This document shows, piece after piece, positions 1 through 8,978 of a stretch of DNA of 64,000 nucleotides (positions are counted from its first letter, which is position 1; every line of letters starts with the position of its first letter). Source of the stretch: Saprospiraceae bacterium (GTDB lineage Bacteria > Bacteroidota > Bacteroidia > Chitinophagales > Saprospiraceae). Where the stretch lies: contig JADKAA010000029.1 in NCBI GenBank assembly GCA_016715465.1, forward strand, positions 1,240,001 through 1,304,000, read 5' to 3'. The notes beneath the pieces are model-generated. The model was not told where the DNA came from and ran no database searches. It saw only the letters and a program-made list of their open reading frames with translations. The position numbers and the translations under genes are program-made.

Positions 1-1
1 C

Positions 2-1642
2 GATACTTCTGTAAAAGTAACCCAGGGCGTAATTGCAGCTTGTCCCAACGATGGATATGTAAAAGAGCTCGCAGGAAGATCAACCCCAAAACACACCCAG
101 TTTCTACTGGACAACAAATTTCTGGGCAACAAATCTGGCCAGGGTTACTACAAAAAAACCGGTGATAAAGATGAAAATGGAAAAACCATTGTGCTGGAGC
201 TCGACCTCAACACCCTGGAATATGTAAAGACTCAAAAGTCAACGCTCCAGTCTTTGGGCATGGCTAAAAAAATTGAGCTCATCGACAAGCGCCTCAAAGA
301 CATGATCCACTTCGATGATGCAGGTGGAAAATTTCTGGAAGAATATTTTGGGGGCCTTTTTTCCTATGCCTCCAACCGTATTCCTGAGATCGCTGATTAC
401 CTGTATAGCATTGACGATGCGATGAAGGCGGGGTACGCCTGGGGTTACGGGCCTTTTGAATATTGGGATATGTTTGGCTTAAAAGCCGGCATTCAAATGG
501 GTGAAAAATATGGCAATACCCTGCCTGAATGGATTCGCTCCATGGAACAGGCAGGACATACCCACTTTTACAAAATTGAAAACGGTATCAGGAAATTCTA
601 TAACCAGCATACTGCGGCTTATGAAGCCCTGCCCAATGCCGAAAGTGTGATTCATCTCGACAATTTAAGAAGCCAGTCTCCCGTATATAAAAATACCGAA
701 TGTATTCTCCACGATATTGGAGAAGGTGTGCTTTGTCTGGAATTCATTAGCAAAGCCAACGCCATTGGCGAAGGCATCGGACAAGGGTTGATGGAGGCCA
801 TTCAATTGGCAGAGGGTGGTAATTGGAAAGGACTGGTCATTGGCAACAATGCCAAAAACTTTACCGTGGGTGCCAATCTTATGGCAGTTGGTATGGAGGC
901 CATGCAGAAAAACTTTGACAAACTTGAGGTCATGGTCAACGGCTTTCAGCAGATCAACATGGCCATGCGCTACAGCAAAATTCCCGTGGTTGTAGCCACG
1001 CAGGGATACTGCTTCGGCGGTGGCGTAGAAATGCTCGTCCATGCCGATGCAGCGGTATGTGCCGCCGAGACGTACATGGGGCTGGTGGAAGTTGGTGTAG
1101 GACTTATTCCCGGCGGCGGCGGCACCAAAGAATTTGCACTGAGAGCCTCTGATTCATTTTTTGAGGGTGATACCCAGATACCGACCCTGGTCGACAAACT
1201 GAGAACGATTGCAACAGCAACCGTTGCCACTTCCGCACATGAAGGATATCAGTATGGTTATCTCCTGGAAGAACGAGATACCGTATCCCTCAGCACGGAA
1301 CAAGTGCTCTCCAAGGCAAGGGCAAGGGTTATCGAAATGGCCGCAGACTATACTCCTCCTCCACCCAAACAGGTAACCGTTATGGGCAGAAACGGTCTGG
1401 GCACACTCTATACGGCCATCAATGAATTTTACCTCGGTAAATTTATGAGCGAATACGATGTGGAGATCAGTAGAAAAGTGGCCTACGTCCTATGTGGTGG
1501 CGATCTTACCGGCCAGCAAAAAGTAAGTGAACAATACCTGCTGGACATAGAAAGGGAAGCCTTCCTGCAATTGCTGGGAAATCAAAAGACCCTGGATAGG
1601 ATTCAGTATATGCTGATGAATAATAAACCGCTTAGGAATTAG
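2..1642 (+). CDS. Fused 3-hydroxyacyl-CoA dehydrogenase / enoyl-CoA hydratase, 5'-truncated by the window edge
   Basis: The frame is open from base 2, so the gene starts outside the window; the GTG at 191 is internal. About 546 residues are visible. The first part matches the C-terminal helical region of 3-hydroxyacyl-CoA dehydrogenase. The second half is a crotonase fold with oxyanion-hole segments GNNAKNFTVGANL and YCFGGGVEM and the active-site region GLVEVGVGLIPGGGG. The order dehydrogenase then hydratase is that of FadN-type fusions, not E. coli FadB. The enzyme would hydrate enoyl-CoA and oxidise 3-hydroxyacyl-CoA in fatty-acid beta-oxidation. The thiolase at 1943 on the same strand supplies the last step. 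The final codons and the TAG stop lie inside the heptamer repeat array that follows. Confidence 0.9.
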   Translation, partial: DTSVKVTQGVIAACPNDGYVKELAGRSTPKHTQFLLDNKFLGNKSGQGYYKKTGDKDENGKTIVLELDLNTLEYVKTQKSTLQSLGMAKKIELIDKRLKDMIHFDDAGGKFLEEYFGGLFSYASNRIPEIADYLYSIDDAMKAGYAWGYGPFEYWDMFGLKAGIQMGEKYGNTLPEWIRSMEQAGHTHFYKIENGIRKFYNQHTAAYEALPNAESVIHLDNLRSQSPVYKNTECILHDIGEGVLCLEFISKANAIGEGIGQGLMEAIQLAEGGNWKGLVIGNNAKNFTVGANLMAVGMEAMQKNFDKLEVMVNGFQQINMAMRYSKIPVVVATQGYCFGGGVEMLVHADAAVCAAETYMGLVEVGVGLIPGGGGTKEFALRASDSFFEGDTQIPTLVDKLRTIATATVATSAHEGYQYGYLLEERDTVSLSTEQVLSKARARVIEMAADYTPPPPKQVTVMGRNGLGTLYTAINEFYLGKFMSEYDVEISRKVAYVLCGGDLTGQQKVSEQYLLDIEREAFLQLLGNQKTLDRIQYMLMNNKPLRN

Positions 1643-1882
1643 GATTTAGGAGTTAGCAATTAGGAGTTAGCAATTAGGAGTTAGCAATTAGGAGTTAGCA
1701 ATTAGGAGTTAGGAATTAGGAGTTAGGAGTTAGGAGTTAGGAATTAGGAATTAGGAGTTAGGAATTAGGAGTTAGGAATTAGGAGTTAGGAATTAGGAGT
1801 TAGGAATTAGGAGTTAGGAATTAGGAGTTAGGAATTAGGAGTTAGGAATTAGGAGTTAGAGACTAGAAGTTAGGGACTAGGG
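1632..1882. repeat. Tandem heptamer array TTAGGAR (about 35 units)
   Basis: The segment is a nearly uninterrupted run of the 7-base unit TTAGGAG/TTAGGAA, often alternating to give a 14-base period. Early units carry TTAGCAA variants and the array decays after about 1860 into TTAGGGAC-like units. It begins inside the last three codons of the upstream gene and provides that gene's stop codon. There are no spacers, so it is not a CRISPR array. A shorter related array lies at 12622-12712. Confidence 0.95.
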
Positions 1883-1890
1883 GCCAGGAA

Positions 1891-1934
1891 TGGATAATTG
1901 ATAATTGATAATTGATAATTGATAATTGATAATT
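1891..1934. repeat. Second heptamer array TTGATAA (one degenerate and five perfect units)
   Basis: Five exact copies of TTGATAA at 1898-1932 follow an imperfect copy (TGGATAA). The array ends 8 bases before the thiolase ATG. Its period is also 7 bases, although the unit sequence is unrelated to the neighbouring TTAGGAR array. It occupies the place where a ribosome binding site would be; no Shine-Dalgarno-like motif is visible. Confidence 0.9.
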
Positions 1935-1942
1935 AAAATATT

Positions 1943-3112
1943 ATGGAAGCATATATCATAGATGGACTTCGATCCGCTGTTACCAAAGCCAAAAGGGGCG
2001 GATTCAGGAATTTCAGGTCAGACGATCTTGCGGTTTTGGTGATCAAAGCGTTGATGGCTAAGTATCCCATGATTGAACCGTCACTTATTGATGATGTAAT
2101 TGTCGGCTGCGCCAATCCTGAAGGAGAGCAGGGTCTTCAAATCGGCCGCAATATTGCCAGCAGGGCACTGGGCAAGGAAGTGGCCGGTATGACGGTCAAC
2201 CGGTATTGTGCGTCGGGACTTGAAACCATTTCCATCGCTACAGCCAAGATCAGGGCGGGTATGGGAGATATTTACATTGCCGGTGGCGCAGAAAGCATGA
2301 GTCTTATTCCCATGACGGGATACAAGATGGCTCCTTCTTACCAGGCTGCCATGGAAAATGTCAATTACCACGTGAGCATGGGAGCTACTGCAGAAGCGGT
2401 AGCAGTCAAATACGGAGTCAGCCGGGAAGATTCGGATGCCTTTGCTTACAGGTCACACCTCCTCGCAGGCAAAGCAATCGCTGAGGGTAAATTTGATGCA
2501 CAAATTCTTCCGGTCGAGGTCACAGAGATATTTGTGGAAAATGACAAAAGAAAAGAAGTGCCAAACTGGGTGAAAATGGATGATGGCGTGAGGTCTGACA
2601 CCACTACAGAGGCACTTGGCAAATTACCCGCTGTATTTAAAAATGGGGGCGTAGTAACCGCAGGAAACTCCTCTCAAACTTCAGATGGCGCAGCTTTCAC
2701 TTTGGTCGTCAGCGAAGAGGTAGTGAAGCGCTACAATCTCCAACCCATCGCAAGACTCGTGTCGTGCAGCGTGGGTGGAGTGGATCCACTTTACATGGGC
2801 ATCGGCCCGTGTGTTGCCATTCCCAAGGCGTTAAAGAGGGCCGGACTTACCCTGAAGGACATTAACCTCATCGAACTCAATGAAGCATTTGCCACACAGA
2901 GTCTGGCTGTCATCAAAGAAGCGGGACTAAATCCGGAGTTTGTCAATGTAAATGGCGGCGCCATAGCCCTGGGTCATCCACTGGGTTGTACCGGAGCCAA
3001 ACTCACCATTCAGTTGCTGGATGAGCTGAAAAGAAGAAATCAAAAATATGGCATTGTAACGGCATGTGTCGGCGGCGGGCAAGGTATCGCGGGGGTGCTT
3101 GAAAGACTTTGA
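1943..3112 (+). CDS. fadA: Acetyl-CoA C-acyltransferase (thiolase)
   Basis: The protein has 389 residues, normal for the thiolase family. It would cleave 3-ketoacyl-CoA with CoA to give acetyl-CoA and a shortened acyl-CoA. The nucleophilic cysteine is C89 in NRYCASGLE, the conserved histidine is H345 in GHPLGCTGA, and the second catalytic cysteine is C375 in CVGGGQG. All expected catalytic residues are present. The gene follows the dehydrogenase/hydratase fusion on the same strand, the usual fadN-fadA order, but the two are separated by 300 bases of heptamer repeats. The family also includes biosynthetic acetoacetyl-CoA thiolases; the neighbour favours a degradative role. The symbol reflects function, not proven orthology. 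Confidence 0.92.
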   Translation: MEAYIIDGLRSAVTKAKRGGFRNFRSDDLAVLVIKALMAKYPMIEPSLIDDVIVGCANPEGEQGLQIGRNIASRALGKEVAGMTVNRYCASGLETISIATAKIRAGMGDIYIAGGAESMSLIPMTGYKMAPSYQAAMENVNYHVSMGATAEAVAVKYGVSREDSDAFAYRSHLLAGKAIAEGKFDAQILPVEVTEIFVENDKRKEVPNWVKMDDGVRSDTTTEALGKLPAVFKNGGVVTAGNSSQTSDGAAFTLVVSEEVVKRYNLQPIARLVSCSVGGVDPLYMGIGPCVAIPKALKRAGLTLKDINLIELNEAFATQSLAVIKEAGLNPEFVNVNGGAIALGHPLGCTGAKLTIQLLDELKRRNQKYGIVTACVGGGQGIAGVLERL

Positions 3113-3156
3113 AAAATTTAAAGTCTATGAAGTAAAACCCACATCCATAAAACATT

Positions 3157-3930
3157 TTACCATCGGAACCCGCCTCCGAAGCTTAGGAAAATTTGATTGA
3201 ACGACACTGTGCTTTTTGGAAACTCTACCTGCGGGCTGATTTGATAGGGTCCAATTTCTACGGCTCCCGCGTAAAGATATCTCAGATTTACCTTGATGTA
3301 AATAAACCCTTCAGCTGGAAAGAGCCAACCGGCATCCAGGATAAAACCCACCTTTTTAAATGGGGTGGTCTCGGCTAAATTCAGATCTATTCCCTTTGAA
3401 AACCGCACAGACATATCGTGATAAGCAGGACCTACACCCAAAAAAAAGTTGTTTTTTAGAGAAAAACCCAACATGGGTGCAATGGAAAGTATCCTGCTTC
3501 CAATTTCACCGTTTTGCCCTTCCCGAGATCCTTCGACCCCAAAAATATAACTTTTATTTACAGTAGCCCCTAAAGAAATATTTCCTGATACTTTTCTGGA
3601 CAATGACGCCATAAATCCCATAGCAATCTTTTGTTTTGGATAACATTCCTGTCCAAAAAAAGTGTTGTAACAGCCTTGTAAATCAATACTTTTAAATACG
3701 TCTTTCAATTGGGTCACATAGGGTCCGCTGATTAAACCTGCACCGACATCCAACTTCCAATTCTTTTGGCTGACTCCCTCTTCAAAAGGTATGTTCAGGT
3801 TTTGTGCTGTGCCCAAATCATTTTCCTGAAGCCACTGACCATCAAAAGGTAGTGACTGGGCCACTATATTTTTTTCGGACAACAAACATAAAACACAAAC
3901 CAGCCATATCGCCCACCATTTGACGCTCAT
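3157..3930 (-). CDS. Predicted outer-membrane beta-barrel protein, family not recognised
   Basis: The product has 257 residues and starts with a signal peptide of about 24 residues ending near IVAQ. The rest is rich in alternating hydrophobic/polar strands with Gly and aromatic residues, and ends in FGGGFRW. This is compatible with a small Bacteroidota outer-membrane barrel. No catalytic motif is visible. The gene converges on the thiolase with a 44-base gap and has an ATG start. The function is unknown. Confidence 0.6.
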   Translation of the reverse strand: MSVKWWAIWLVCVLCLLSEKNIVAQSLPFDGQWLQENDLGTAQNLNIPFEEGVSQKNWKLDVGAGLISGPYVTQLKDVFKSIDLQGCYNTFFGQECYPKQKIAMGFMASLSRKVSGNISLGATVNKSYIFGVEGSREGQNGEIGSRILSIAPMLGFSLKNNFFLGVGPAYHDMSVRFSKGIDLNLAETTPFKKVGFILDAGWLFPAEGFIYIKVNLRYLYAGAVEIGPYQISPQVEFPKSTVSFNQIFLSFGGGFRW

Positions 3931-4081
3931 TTTTTTGAATTTTTTTTGAGAAAAATTTAAAGTCCTTCATCACACTCTCTTCATGCTTATCCAAGTTGTG
4001 TCCTTTTAAGCTGAAATGAAATGACAGACATCATTCTTACCAGGCTAATTACGAATCTGCTAATTCATAGTTACGGTATTT

Positions 4082-5172
4082 CTAGCGGAAGTTGGTGGGA
4101 TTACTTTCATAGTCAGTTAGCCGGAATCTTCCATAGGTAAATTCTCCATCCGGAAAATGCCACACCGCATCGGCATCTGCCACAATTTGCATGTCTCCCC
4201 ATTTTTTATACGCATGAACAGGTGTCGAAAACCGGTATTTCTTTTTTTCACTCATGGCATATCTGTCCTCTGAAGTAAAGTTGATCAACTGCCCTTCTTT
4301 ATTAAACCATAACAGCGCAGTGATTGAAATGCCCCTGTTTGTAAAGATGGCCTGACTGTCAATTCATCTACCAACTGCCACTGCACATTCGCTTCCAATA
4401 GCGAAGAAGGCGAAAGCAGGCACATGTCATTGAAGATGGTCACTGTCTCAGAAACATCCATTTCAGCACCTGTGTGCCGGACCACTGGTATTAAGCCAAA
4501 CAGTCTGATGTCCATGGAAGCCTTTCCTGCCACAAAACGATGGTATCCCGGAACTGTCATTCCAAACATCTTAGCCGTCATGAAAAACAAACGGGTATTT
4601 TCAGGATAAAAATTATACTGAACGGACCTAAAGGGAAACCAATTCTTGCCTTTGTCCCTCATTTCTCCTTCAAATTCTACACGAACGTTTCGGGTCAGCG
4701 GTTTTCCAACGACGCCGCAATATTTCAGGTATTGCCGGACAGGCAAAGGCAGTAGGGAAAGGTCGTTTTCAGTGACTATTTCTGACATTGCCTGCTTTGC
4801 AGACAAACCATTTCTGGCGTCATTGGCAAATACCTTATGAAACCTGGAAAAGCCACTGGCAAGTATAACCACAATGGCGATCAATACATTGGCCAGACTC
4901 CCCCACTTTGCATCGATCCATGAATAAAAAATCAATAGCTGGGAAATGAAAATAGCGGCAATCGCCAACACAATCCAAAACTCTTTATCTCTGAGCATTA
5001 AAAATACGGCCAGTGCAAAAGTAAGTGCAGCTAAAAGGCACAATAGGCCCAATGGGCGGCTTATTTCCAGATTTAATTTTTCGAGTCGGGCAAAACGATA
5101 GGCTTTGACAAAACCCATCAGATGGATTAAACCATGACACAACATCAGCAGGGCTAAGAGGTATTTCCACAT
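4082..5172 (-). CDS. DUF6544-like membrane protein, interrupted by a -1 frameshift
   Basis: The first 295-codon frame carries four hydrophobic segments (about residues 1-110) and then a soluble domain with LPLPVRQYLKYCGVVGKP, GMTVPGYHRF and NDMCLLSPSSLLE. It fails near 4352. The continuation is in another frame, reading FTNRGISITALLWFNKEG and on to the 4082 stop. Adding one base near 4350-4354 (AGG to AAGG in the coding strand) restores a 363-residue protein with the usual domain end (FSTPVHAYKKWG, WHFPDGEFTYG). The family name is from memory (DUF6544/DUF6920 type). Its function is unknown. Whether the shift is real or an error cannot be settled here. Confidence 0.7.
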
Positions 5173-5369
5173 CGGTTCACTATTTTTAATCCAATTTACA
5201 GCAAACTAAATTTCCCATCAATGAGTTGTACCATTTCGACCTATGATGTATCACCATCACTTTCGTTTAACCAGGTCATATTCGATAATGCCCCAAATCG
5301 GGCCATAAAGTTTTACCGGGATAAGATCGATTACCCGCTATCCTTGCTGAATTATACGTGAAATTCCTT

Positions 5370-5377
5370 TACTTTTG
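5370..5377 (+). promoter_or_regulatory. Bacteroidota -7 promoter element before terC
   Basis: TACTTTTG matches TAnnTTTG at all six fixed positions. It overlaps the GTG at 5377, so that codon cannot be the start, and the ATG at 5395 is preferred. Confidence 0.6.
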
Positions 5378-5394
5378 TGAAAATTTATAGAATT

Positions 5395-6252
5395 ATGATG
5401 CTTTTCCCGGCCTTACTTGGTATTGAAATGCCTGATTTTGGCAGTTCCGCCATTTGGTTGAGTTTACTCACCCTTACCTTTCTTGAAATTGTCCTGGGTG
5501 TTGACAACATCATTTTTATTTCTATTGCCTCGTCCAAGTTAAAAAAAGAAGACCAGAAAAAAGCAACCAATATCGGACTCATTTTAGCGATGATCCTCAG
5601 GATAGTGTTATTGCTGGGTGTTTCTTACCTCATTGCCATGTCTGAACCCTTCTGGCATATCGACCTGCCGTGGATAACAGCAGGCATATCCGGACAAAGC
5701 CTTATTCTTGCGGGAGGGGGGATTTTCCTGCTTTACAAATCTGTAACCGAAATTCATCATAAACTGGAAGGGTTAGAAGAGGACCATTCCAAGGATCACG
5801 GCAAAACCCAAACACTAAACTCTGCCATCATACAGATCACCCTGATCAACATTATATTTTCCATAGATTCCATCCTTACGGCTGTGGGTATGACCAATGG
5901 ACTTAACGGAGCACTCATTGTTATGATCATAGCTGTCGTGATTTCAGTCCTGATCATGATGGCTTTCGCAGTGCCGGTCGGAAGGTTTGTCAACAGGAAC
6001 CCAACCATACAAATGCTCGGCTTGGCCTTCCTCATCCTCATCGGGTTCATGCTTATCATTGAAGGAGGCCACCTGGCGCACCTCAAGATACTTGGATCAG
6101 AGATTGGTGCGGTGCCAAAAGGGTATTTGTATTTTGCCATTGCCTTTTCTCTAATGGTAGAATTTCTCAATATGCGGTTGCGCAAGAAGGAAGATCCTGT
6201 CAAACTTCATTCTTACACCGAAGAAGCAGAAGAAACGGGCTTACTCAAATAA
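5395..6252 (+). CDS. terC: TerC/Alx-family integral membrane protein
   Basis: The protein has 285 residues and about seven to eight membrane segments. Acidic residues lie within membrane segments: E31 and D37 in EIVLGVDNIIFI and an Asp in IFSIDSILTAVGM, the paired signature of TerC. Family members are linked to tellurite resistance and, for Alx and relatives, Mn2+ export or metal handling at the membrane. A cytoplasmic loop EGLEEDHSKDHGK separates the halves. The GTG at 5377 lies in the promoter element, so translation probably starts at the ATG at 5395 (or 5398). The gene is 6 bases before apbE and probably heads a terC-apbE-exonuclease-lipoprotein operon. The substrate is not evident. Confidence 0.85.
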   Translation: MMLFPALLGIEMPDFGSSAIWLSLLTLTFLEIVLGVDNIIFISIASSKLKKEDQKKATNIGLILAMILRIVLLLGVSYLIAMSEPFWHIDLPWITAGISGQSLILAGGGIFLLYKSVTEIHHKLEGLEEDHSKDHGKTQTLNSAIIQITLINIIFSIDSILTAVGMTNGLNGALIVMIIAVVISVLIMMAFAVPVGRFVNRNPTIQMLGLAFLILIGFMLIIEGGHLAHLKILGSEIGAVPKGYLYFAIAFSLMVEFLNMRLRKKEDPVKLHSYTEEAEETGLLK

Positions 6253-6258
6253 TATTTC

Positions 6259-7335
6259 ATGTTCAGAAACCACAACACCATTAATAAATCGCCAATACTA
6301 CTCTTCCTGATTGCGATTTTAATTGTTTTAAATGCCTGTAAAAACCAAAACACGAATGCATCGGCAACTCAACCTTATTCTTCAGTGGAAGGAAAGGCTA
6401 TGGGTACAACTTATACCATAAAATTTGAAGGACAGATACCCGAAGCAAAGGCTAAAATTGACACCCTTTTGGCTGAATTTAACCGATCACTTTCGACTTA
6501 TGATGCAAATTCCACCATTTCCAAATTCAATCAGTGTCAGAAAAGATATTGTTACAAAGCTATTGAAGACCGATTTTTCCAACCCTCCCTCAATGGCGCA
6601 CTTGGCATTGCCCAAAAGAGTCAGGGCGCTTTTGATCCCACCATTATGCCTGTGGTAAATTACTATGGTTTTGGTTACGCAAAAAAAAACAAACCGGAAA
6701 ACATTTCTGTTGCCATCCTGGATTCCCTCAAATCCATTATTGGCATCGATAAGATCAGAATGTTTCAAATCGCCGATAGCATATGTATAGAAAAGGCAAG
6801 ACCAGAAGTCCAGTTGGACCTCAATGCTTCTGCTCCCGGGCATGGCGTTGACGAAGTAGCCAAACTTATAGAAAGTTGGGGCGTAAAATCCTTCATGATA
6901 GAAATCGGAGGAGAAGTCAAAACAGCAGGTTTCAATCCCGGAGGCCAACCCTGGGTAATTGGAATCAATCGTCCTGAAAAAGGGGCGAATGTCAGCGAAG
7001 TGATCATGCCGGTATCCATCAGCAACAAAGCATTGGCAACCAGTGGAAATTATCGTAATTTTTATGAAAATGACAAGATAAAACTTGCCCATATCATCGA
7101 TCCACGCAGCTGTAGTGCCAGACCTTCGGATATATTAAGTGCCACCATCATCGCGGATGACTGTCTTATTGCAGATGGTTTAGCGACCACTTGTATGGTA
7201 CTTGGCTTAAAAGATGCCATCCGCTTCGTAGAAAAAAGTGGAGACATCGACGCTTTTTTTATTTATAAAAATCAGGACGCAGATACCCTGAGTTATTACT
7301 TCAGCAAAGGCTTTCTTTCATACCTTAAAAAATAG
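6259..7335 (+). CDS. apbE: ApbE-type FAD:protein FMN transferase lipoprotein
   Basis: The product has 358 residues and a lipoprotein signal with lipobox LNAC (C27), so it would be anchored in the envelope. ApbE attaches FMN to threonines of Rnf/Nqr and other periplasmic flavoproteins. Visible signatures are MGTTYTIKF, IEIGGEV, TSGNYRNFY, HIIDPRS and the Mg/active-site segment ADGLATTCMVLG. The usual DL(S/G)xIAKGYxVD segment reads DLNASAPGHGVD, with Lys replaced by Pro and Tyr by His, so cofactor binding may differ. It sits 6 bases after terC and 2 bases before the exonuclease gene, indicating one transcript. Confidence 0.88.
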   Translation: MFRNHNTINKSPILLFLIAILIVLNACKNQNTNASATQPYSSVEGKAMGTTYTIKFEGQIPEAKAKIDTLLAEFNRSLSTYDANSTISKFNQCQKRYCYKAIEDRFFQPSLNGALGIAQKSQGAFDPTIMPVVNYYGFGYAKKNKPENISVAILDSLKSIIGIDKIRMFQIADSICIEKARPEVQLDLNASAPGHGVDEVAKLIESWGVKSFMIEIGGEVKTAGFNPGGQPWVIGINRPEKGANVSEVIMPVSISNKALATSGNYRNFYENDKIKLAHIIDPRSCSARPSDILSATIIADDCLIADGLATTCMVLGLKDAIRFVEKSGDIDAFFIYKNQDADTLSYYFSKGFLSYLKK

Positions 7336-7337
7336 AC

Positions 7338-8156
7338 ATGTTTAATTTAAAAAAGGATCTGGTCTTCTTTGATATTGAATCAACCGGACTCAACGTCATC
7401 AGGGACAAGATTGTACAAATAGCAATGATTAAGTATCCTAAAGGTGGAGGTGATCCTGTGGAATTGGAAATGATGATTAATCCCGGCATACCCATCTCTG
7501 AAGAAGCCATGGCCGTTCACGGCATCACTCCGGATATGCTGCGCAACAAACCATCCTTTGCGCAGGTTGGAAAACAGATTTTTGATTTTATTGGCACGGC
7601 AGATCTGGCTGGTTATAATTCGGACCGGTTTGACGTGCCTATGCTCATGGAAGAGTTTGCCCGCATAGGTATAGAATTCAGGATAGACACCCGCAATCTG
7701 ATAGATGTGCAGAAGATTTTTTATAAAATGGAACCCCGAACCCTCAAAGCAGCGCTGGCCTTATATTGTAACAAAGAGTTAGAGGATGCACATAATGCCC
7801 TCTCCGACGTAAGGGCTACGGCCGAGGTGTTGAAAGGACAAATTGCACGATACGAAGGGGTAGATCATATTGACGGTGATGGCTTTGTCACCAAAAGACC
7901 GATCGTAAATGATGTCGAGCATATTGCATCCTTCCTCGCAGACCATGGCACACTGGACGTTACACAAAGACTCCGGTATGACTCCAATGGTGAGGTGGTA
8001 TTCAATTTTGGCAAATACATTGGAAAGCCTGTGGCCAAAACCCTGTATGAAGACAGACAATACTACCACTGGATTCTGGAGAAAGAATTTTCTGCACAGG
8101 TAAAACAAATGGTGAAAGACATTCTTTCGGCTTATGAGAAAAATTTAAAACCGTAA
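7338..8156 (+). CDS. DnaQ-like DEDDh 3'-5' exonuclease
   Basis: The protein has 272 residues. Exo I is FFDIESTGL (D12, E14), Exo II is LAGYNSDRFDVPML, and Exo III is HNALSDVRA, the DEDDh type of DNA polymerase III epsilon. The C-terminal part (about residues 220-272, FGKYIGKPVAKTL) is a small extra domain often found on stand-alone Bacteroidota exonucleases. It would remove nucleotides from 3' ends in proofreading or repair. It could be the epsilon subunit or a paralogue, and the sequence alone does not decide. The gene follows apbE by 2 bases. Confidence 0.87.
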   Translation: MFNLKKDLVFFDIESTGLNVIRDKIVQIAMIKYPKGGGDPVELEMMINPGIPISEEAMAVHGITPDMLRNKPSFAQVGKQIFDFIGTADLAGYNSDRFDVPMLMEEFARIGIEFRIDTRNLIDVQKIFYKMEPRTLKAALALYCNKELEDAHNALSDVRATAEVLKGQIARYEGVDHIDGDGFVTKRPIVNDVEHIASFLADHGTLDVTQRLRYDSNGEVVFNFGKYIGKPVAKTLYEDRQYYHWILEKEFSAQVKQMVKDILSAYEKNLKP

Positions 8157-8174
8157 ACCATCGTTATTCCCTGG

Positions 8175-8972
8175 ATGAAATACAATTATCTGTTGTTGGT
8201 TTTGATGCTCGTAATCGGCTTGCCTGGTTGTTACGAAAAAAAATCTGGCTGTCTGGATATTGCCGCTGTCAACTATGACGCAAGTGCGGATGAGGATTGT
8301 TCGGATTGTTGTTTATATCCCTCTATTAAAATAGCTATGGATCACCTTTTTGGAAACGGCACATTGGTATTTAATGATACCCTTTTCACCAATCAGAACC
8401 ATGCTTTTTTGTTGTTAGATCAAAAATTTTACCTTGGAGCCATAGCATTTATGAATGAAAAAGGCTTTCCGCTGACCTTGCAGAACCAAACGCCGTTTAC
8501 GCTGAAAGATGGTACTACCAGGTCGTTTGCCGACGACTATAAACTGTGTATTCGCAATGTCAGTCTCATCACGATAAACACTTTCAGGTGGTCCGGGGCA
8601 GTAGCATCCGCTTCCTATGGTCCCGGTCTGGAGGAGCCCTTTAATGACATTGACGCTGACATTGTATCCGGGAGCTCAGATCTTTCATCAGAAAGAGGCA
8701 TGACGGATGCTGAAAATAATTACCTCACATATTACCTTAAAGTGATTGGTGGAATGTCTTTGAAAGATACAATGGAAATAAATATAAGCGGACGGTGGAG
8801 AGTTAACAAGAAGTTTAATCCATCTATCCCCATTGTATCCGGCAAAGATTTAGTTGTCCCAATAGCTATAGATTATAATAAATTATTTCAAAATGTGCCA
8901 TTTCAGACAGCCAATGCATTTGACATAAAAGCACAGCTTATGGCAAATATGGAATCGGCTTTTCTCCCATAG
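8175..8972 (+). CDS. Secreted lipoprotein with a calcium-loop-like Cys/Asp segment, function unknown
   Basis: The product has 265 residues with a lipobox LPGC (C19). The mature N-terminus, CLDIAAVNYDASADEDC, resembles the Cys-bracketed CxDxxAxNYDxxA motif common in Bacteroidota surface proteins. The rest is predominantly beta-strand with no recognised catalytic residues. A distant resemblance to MbnP-like lipoproteins is possible but weak. It is the last gene of the run starting at terC, 18 bases after the exonuclease, and converges with the DUF3276 gene 6 bases away. Confidence 0.55.
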   Translation: MKYNYLLLVLMLVIGLPGCYEKKSGCLDIAAVNYDASADEDCSDCCLYPSIKIAMDHLFGNGTLVFNDTLFTNQNHAFLLLDQKFYLGAIAFMNEKGFPLTLQNQTPFTLKDGTTRSFADDYKLCIRNVSLITINTFRWSGAVASASYGPGLEEPFNDIDADIVSGSSDLSSERGMTDAENNYLTYYLKVIGGMSLKDTMEINISGRWRVNKKFNPSIPIVSGKDLVVPIAIDYNKLFQNVPFQTANAFDIKAQLMANMESAFLP

Positions 8973-8978
8973 CACAAA

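Noticed and set aside
970..1230. Antisense ORF inside the hydratase domain
   Set aside because: It mirrors the codon pattern of the real gene on the other strand and has no independent features. Many similar shadows exist across the window.
1632..1934. Possible CRISPR array or telomere-like repeat
   Set aside because: Units are contiguous with no spacers, and the 7-base TTAGGAR unit is not a known telomere in bacteria. There are no cas genes near.
5377..5394. GTG start for terC giving a longer N-terminus
   Set aside because: The codon is part of the TACTTTTG -7 element, so it would not be in the mRNA.
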